From: Candidatus Omnitrophota bacterium
GTDB lineage: Bacteria; Ratteibacteria; UBA8468; B48-G9; DSTR01
Direction: 5' to 3'
Assembly (NCBI GenBank): GCA_023818865.1
Contig: JAMWDF010000082.1
Span: forward strand, 1-9,504
DNA length: 9,504 nucleotides
The position numbers were made by a program, and so were the translations under genes. Within the stretch, counting starts at the first letter, position 1, and each line of letters starts with the position of its first letter. The notes below the pieces were generated by a model that made no database searches, was not told where the DNA came from, and worked only from the letters and a program-made list of their open reading frames with translations. Shown piece by piece: positions 6,496 through 9,504 of the stretch.

Positions 6496-7311
6496 TCATA
6501 TCCCAATTTCTTTTTCTAGTTTCCGCAGATAATCCCTGGCTTTGATGATATCCGCTGCCGGGTTTTCTCCCACTTCCCGTTCAATAGTGAAAAAACCAGT
6601 ATAACCGATTTCTTTCATCACCCGGAGATACTCCGGAAAGTTAACATCGCCTTCTCCCAAAGGCAATTCCTGCCACCAGGGTGATTCACGTTTGGCGTAT
6701 TTTTCCCGCAACATCCGGCCATCCTTAGCGTGGGTATGGACGATATACTTAGCTAAGGTTCTGGCAGCCTGGGCGGCTGGGTCATCAGAGACCATAACTA
6801 AATTAGCCGGGTCAAAGTTGACCCGCAAGCCAGGATTGTTGAGGTAGTCCAAAAGCTTCTTCAAAAGTGCGGCTGGCTCTGGACCGGTCTCAGTTGCCAG
6901 GTAGATACCCTTGTTGGCAGCATAGTTGCCAATTTCCGGCAGGGCTTGACACATGGTCTTCCAAGCCGGGGCATTAACATCATCAGGGACCACGCCAATG
7001 TGGGTGGTGACCACATTCGTTCCCAGCTCTACTGCTAAGTCTACCACTTCCTTTGTCCGGCTGACCAGATAGTCAATTCTGGCTGGGTCAGTGAAACCGT
7101 GGCCAAAGTCGCCAACCAAGGCTGAAAACTTCAACCCGAGTCCTTCCACAAAATGGCGTAGGTCCTGCCGGCCTGTTTGAGTCAGATTTTTCGGATCAAG
7201 TTCGCCCCTGGTGGCGTACGGTTGGATACCATCCATCTTCAATTCAGCCGCTTTTCTAATCCCTTCCTTAATCGGCAATCTGAAGCAATCTGGAATCACT
7301 CCAATCTTCAT
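6496..7311 (-). CDS. Sugar phosphate isomerase/epimerase-like TIM-barrel protein (xylose isomerase-like / AP endonuclease 2 superfamily)
   Basis: 271 residues, cytoplasmic, the normal length for the family. Enzymes of this fold isomerise, epimerise or dehydrate sugars and related polyols with a divalent metal in the barrel. Candidate ligands occur on the expected strands: E141 (ATETGPE), D167 (NFDPANL), H192/H194 (VHTHAKD) and E244 (TIERE). H104 (TTHIG) is probably also in the active site. The stretch PLGEGDVNFPEYL (217-229) is typical of the family. Its ATG overlaps the stop of the ferredoxin gene (ATGA), preceded by AAGGGGG with a 4-base spacer. The URO-D-like gene follows after 3 bases. 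Association with that gene and the convergent Gfo/Idh/MocA gene points to sugar, cyclitol or glycoside catabolism. The family call is firm; the substrate cannot be read from the sequence. Confidence 0.92.
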   Translation of the reverse strand: MKIGVIPDCFRLPIKEGIRKAAELKMDGIQPYATRGELDPKNLTQTGRQDLRHFVEGLGLKFSALVGDFGHGFTDPARIDYLVSRTKEVVDLAVELGTNVVTTHIGVVPDDVNAPAWKTMCQALPEIGNYAANKGIYLATETGPEPAALLKKLLDYLNNPGLRVNFDPANLVMVSDDPAAQAARTLAKYIVHTHAKDGRMLREKYAKRESPWWQELPLGEGDVNFPEYLRVMKEIGYTGFFTIEREVGENPAADIIKARDYLRKLEKEIGI

Positions 7312-7541
7312 TTCTCCCCCTTTGTTTTCACCAATTTTTTCTCCTGGTATAGTTCAATGGCGACATCCGGACAGATGAGTATACACCGGCGGCAACCGGT
7401 GCACCTTTCTTCAGCGGCTACTTCTGCATAATGATACCCGCTCTGGTTGAAAGAGGGGGATAACTGGAAGACATTGCCGGGACAGTGGACCACGCATAAC
7501 TGACATCCCTTGCACCTTTCCGGATTAACAATTACTTTCAT
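7308..7541 (-). CDS. Two-[4Fe-4S] ferredoxin, 2-oxoacid:ferredoxin oxidoreductase delta-subunit-like
   Basis: 77 residues with two complete CxxCxxCxxxCP motifs: C10, C13, C16, C20 and C47, C50, C53, C57. All eight ligands for two [4Fe-4S] clusters are present. The order RCKGCQLCVVHCP, a 26-residue linker with NQSGYHYAEV, then RCTGCRRCILICPDVAIEL is the pattern of the delta subunit (KorD/VorD type) of 2-oxoglutarate and related 2-oxoacid:ferredoxin oxidoreductases. Those subunits normally precede alpha, beta and gamma genes. Here the next gene is the isomerase, overlapping by ATGA, and no oxidoreductase subunits are present, so it is either an orphan subunit or a freestanding ferredoxin. The lysine-rich tail (EKKLVKTKGEK) follows the second cluster. 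It begins 8 bases after the nadK stop, with no clear Shine-Dalgarno site, so coupling to nadK is likely. Confidence 0.93.
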   Translation of the reverse strand: MKVIVNPERCKGCQLCVVHCPGNVFQLSPSFNQSGYHYAEVAAEERCTGCRRCILICPDVAIELYQEKKLVKTKGEK

Positions 7542-7549
7542 TTTTCTGA

Positions 7550-8335
7550 CTATAGTGGCCAGCCAAATTTTTCGTTCAGTCGATGGAAAAAACTCCCCCC
7601 TTCTTCAAAAACCAGACCCACCTGTCTGGAGGCTTGTCTTACCAGAAGTTTGTCTCCTGGGGTGACCTGACATTCGCGCTGTCCATCCATCGCCAGGGAA
7701 CAGTTCGCATTGACGGTGAGCTCCAGCTTGCTGGTAGCTGGCAGCACCGCTGGCCGGGCGGCAGTAGCATAGGCACAAACAGGTACCAGCAGGATTAACT
7801 GCTCTTCCGGATAGATAACCGGCCCGCCAGCCGCCAGGGCATGAGCAGTGGAACCAGTAGGGGTGGCTAAGATAATAGCATCAGCCCGGACCCGGAGTAA
7901 ATCTTCTTCTCCTTGTCTTACTCTGAACTCAACAATCCTGATGCCGCTGCGGTTTAACACCACTTCGTTTAAACAGAAATCTTCCCCAACTAGTTTTCCT
8001 TCTCGTTCCACTCTGGCTTGAAGCAACATTCTCCGGGAAACCCGGTACCGACCAGCAAGTATTTTTTCTATCTTTTCTTCCAGTCTGTCAGCCGGATTGG
8101 TAAGGAACCCTACCTGGCCAAACTTCAATCCGAAAATAAGGGTGGAGTCTGACTTCAGCGTGTGGACACCTTTCAAGAGGGTGCCGTCTCCACCCAAGGT
8201 GATGAGCAAATCAGTGTTTTTCCCAGACTCTTTTTCTATGGTAAGCCGGTGACGGCGCAAGGTTTGCTCTATCCGGGCTTTCGCCTCATTTACCCCAGGG
8301 ATGCGGGTATTAGCAAGGATGGCTACCTTTTTCAT
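7550..8335 (-). CDS. nadK: NAD kinase (NAD+ to NADP+)
   Basis: 261 residues from MKKVAIL, a normal length for bacterial NAD kinase, which phosphorylates NAD+ using ATP or polyphosphate in the cytoplasm. Diagnostic motifs are in order: GGDGT (48-52), GQVGFLTNP (73-81), the LNEVV substrate motif with N123-E124, TPTGSTAHALAAGGP (158-172) and MDGQ (216-219). The frame stays open to an ATG at 8392, but those 19 extra residues precede the first beta strand and resemble nothing in the family. A promoter inside that extension also favours the ATG at 8333-8335. No Shine-Dalgarno site precedes it, consistent with a leaderless message. It is the first gene of an operon with ferredoxin, isomerase and URO-D-like genes. 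One family position looks altered: the usual Asn-containing loop before GFLT reads GLKFGQ. Confidence 0.95.
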   Translation of the reverse strand: MKKVAILANTRIPGVNEAKARIEQTLRRHRLTIEKESGKNTDLLITLGGDGTLLKGVHTLKSDSTLIFGLKFGQVGFLTNPADRLEEKIEKILAGRYRVSRRMLLQARVEREGKLVGEDFCLNEVVLNRSGIRIVEFRVRQGEEDLLRVRADAIILATPTGSTAHALAAGGPVIYPEEQLILLVPVCAYATAARPAVLPATSKLELTVNANCSLAMDGQRECQVTPGDKLLVRQASRQVGLVFEEGGSFFHRLNEKFGWPL

Positions 8336-8343
8336 TAAGCCAT

Positions 8344-8372
8344 ATTTTAACACACTGACAGCAGATTGTCCT
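8344..8372 (-). promoter_or_regulatory. Candidate promoter of the nadK operon
   Basis: On the minus strand AGGACA (8367-8372, four of six against TTGACA) and TAAAAT (8344-8349, five of six) are 17 bases apart, and TG precedes the -10 as an extended -10. The start would fall at about 8336-8338, next to the ATG at 8335, giving a leaderless or nearly leaderless transcript. The match is good but not perfect, and no other promoter with a better -35 was seen in the divergent region. Confidence 0.5.
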
Positions 8373-8461
8373 TCTAGCAAGGCGTAAGTCATAATATTCT
8401 TAGCCGAGTTGTTAAGGAGAGGCCAGGTGGCCTGTAAAGAAACTGTGGTTGGTTGGAGGCA

Positions 8462-8479
8462 TGATAAACTAGTCTATCA
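8462..8479. promoter_or_regulatory. 18-bp near-palindrome, candidate operator between divergent genes
   Basis: TGATAAACTAGTCTATCA is an inverted repeat with eight of nine base pairs matching. It lies 14 bases upstream of the phosphoesterase start codon, overlapping the place where its -10 box would be (TAAACT with a preceding TG, weak -35). A dimeric repressor bound here would block that gene. A second short palindrome, AGGCC/GGCCT at 8420-8433, lies nearby. No regulator gene is present in the window; the function is inferred from symmetry and position. Confidence 0.4.
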
Positions 8480-8493
8480 AACGAGGAGCGATG

Positions 8494-9504
8494 ATGAAAA
8501 AGGCAAAACTGTGGTTTAAGTTTGGTTTTATCTTCTTATTATTTGGGCTAACAGGTGTTCTTATTGGTCAGCCATCAGCGCCGGTCTGCCGGCTGGGGGT
8601 TATTTCCACCCCTTACATCACCACCCAGACAGCCGAGGAACTTGGCCCCAAAAGAAACTTTCTAACAAGAACCGGTCCGGCTGGTCTGGCAGAGGCCTTC
8701 CGACTTGCCCAGGAACAGAAAATTTCCACTTTAGTGATTCTTGGGGATTTGACCTGGACTGGTTCTGAATCGGATCTGGAGAAACTTGAAGGCTTACTGG
8801 CCAGCGCGCCTGTGAGGATTATTCTGGTGCCTGGCGGCCAGGACCTCTCTGGTGGCCAGGAAAAGTTTGTAAAGATTTTCCAGAAATATGGAGCCAGCGT
8901 TAGATTTTCCACCGAAATTAATGGCGTAAGATTGCTTTTCAACGGTTTGCCCTTAGAAAAAGATGAACAACAGAACGCTTTCCTTGACTGGCTGGATAAA
9001 GATATATCCTTATCGGAAAACTCACAGGGGGTAATTCTTTTCGGCCAGATGGGAAAACTTTTGAGCCGGAGCGCTGACAATCTGCCTGAACCGATTCAGC
9101 GATTCAGGAAGCAGTGCCGGGAATACAAAGTAGCTGCTGCGGTCATCCCTGGCCATAGTCACAATTGTGACCTGATAGACACTTTGCCGGTATGGAGCGC
9201 GCCCAGCGCTGGCTGGCCTGGAGAAGGGAACTACTTAGGTATTATCAGTGTTTATCGGGAAAAGGTAGAGCTATCTCTTTATCGGAGCCAGCAGCCTTTC
9301 CAAACTTTGACGGTACCCAATCCGGTTAAGGCTAAACGTCTTGACCCAGCCAAAGACCCTTCTTTTCTCGTACCCTACACCGAGGATTTGGCCAGGAAGC
9401 CAGAATTGACCTTTGTCCTTTCTGGAGACCCGCAGTTTGACGATTTGACTCTGGAAAAGTACAAAGGCCGATTTTCCGCCGTAGAGACTATGAATAAAGC
9501 GCTG
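8494..9504 (+). CDS. Exported protein with a degenerate and a second metallophosphoesterase domain (partial, runs off the window)
   Basis: 337 codons, open to the right edge. GAGGAG (8483-8488) is 5 bases from this ATG and only 2 from the ATG at 8491, so this start is preferred. Residues 1-26 form a lysine-rich start and hydrophobic core (signal peptide or membrane anchor). Residues about 33-225 follow the calcineurin-like phosphoesterase layout: LGVISTPYI, VILGDLTWTG (G84-D85), VPGGQD (112-117), GHSH (220-223). The usual DxH is T39-P-Y41 and the usual GNHD is G115-Q116-D117 after another Gly, so most metal ligands are gone while GD and GHxH remain. From about 306 a new strand, TFVLSGDPQFDD (D312), followed by RFSAVETMNKAL, looks like the start of a second phosphoesterase domain with the acidic motif kept. 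It is divergent from nadK. Its substrate and the remaining domain lie outside what can be seen. Confidence 0.8.
   Translation, partial: MKKAKLWFKFGFIFLLFGLTGVLIGQPSAPVCRLGVISTPYITTQTAEELGPKRNFLTRTGPAGLAEAFRLAQEQKISTLVILGDLTWTGSESDLEKLEGLLASAPVRIILVPGGQDLSGGQEKFVKIFQKYGASVRFSTEINGVRLLFNGLPLEKDEQQNAFLDWLDKDISLSENSQGVILFGQMGKLLSRSADNLPEPIQRFRKQCREYKVAAAVIPGHSHNCDLIDTLPVWSAPSAGWPGEGNYLGIISVYREKVELSLYRSQQPFQTLTVPNPVKAKRLDPAKDPSFLVPYTEDLARKPELTFVLSGDPQFDDLTLEKYKGRFSAVETMNKAL

Noticed and set aside
8336..8392. Longer NAD kinase start (ATG at 8392)
   Set aside because: The added residues precede the first strand of the fold, no ribosome binding site is present, and a better promoter lies within the extension.
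8613..9080. Minus-strand open frame of 155 codons
   Set aside because: It lies opposite the phosphoesterase gene, whose plus-strand protein shows family motifs and a signal-like N-terminus. The minus-strand protein is Ser- and Pro-rich without recognisable motifs.

Overview
The window looks like chromosomal DNA from an anaerobic bacterium of roughly balanced base composition. The anaerobe inference rests on an ATP-driven 2-hydroxyacyl-CoA-dehydratase-type activator with oxygen-sensitive [4Fe-4S] ligand cysteines and on an eight-cysteine ferredoxin of the 2-oxoacid oxidoreductase delta type. Promoters are recognisable sigma-70 type (TTGACA / TAAAAT) and Shine-Dalgarno sites are purine rich (AAGGGGG, AAGGAG, GAGGAG). 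The genus cannot be named from sequence alone. There is no sign of a phage, CRISPR array, rRNA or tRNA.

Layout. (1) 12-3057, minus strand: a hairpin that may be a terminator, then a long BadF/BadG/HgdC-type activase with two ASKHA domains and a DUF2229-type C-terminal part. A near-consensus promoter and a Shine-Dalgarno site indicate a TTG start at 3057 rather than the longer open frame to 3144. (2) 3058-4058: non-coding and degraded DNA, with a nested 64-bp palindrome (3181-3244) and a frameshifted, core-deleted DDE transposase relic (3252-3894). (3) 4059-5138, plus strand: a Gfo/Idh/MocA-family NAD(P)-dependent enzyme resembling the GH109-like branch, with its own strong promoter. (4) 5139-5436: a gap between convergent genes holding degenerate direct repeats. 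(5) 8335-5437, minus strand: a tight four-gene operon of NAD kinase, ferredoxin, sugar-isomerase-like TIM barrel and uroporphyrinogen-decarboxylase-like protein, joined by gaps of 8 and 3 bases and one ATGA overlap. (6) 8393-8493: a divergent control region with an 18-bp near-palindrome. (7) 8494 to the window end, plus strand: an exported protein with one degenerate and one apparently intact metallophosphoesterase domain, cut off by the window edge.

How the genes may work together. The Gfo/Idh/MocA enzyme, the TIM-barrel isomerase/epimerase and the URO-D-like protein form a recurring type of sugar or glycoside catabolism module; here the first is convergent with the other two. Placing isomerase and URO-D genes behind NAD kinase and a ferredoxin in one transcript is unusual and suggests a link to NADP or low-potential electron supply. 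That link is inference. The activase is separated from this cluster by transposon debris, and no dehydratase subunits lie beside it, so its partner is unknown.
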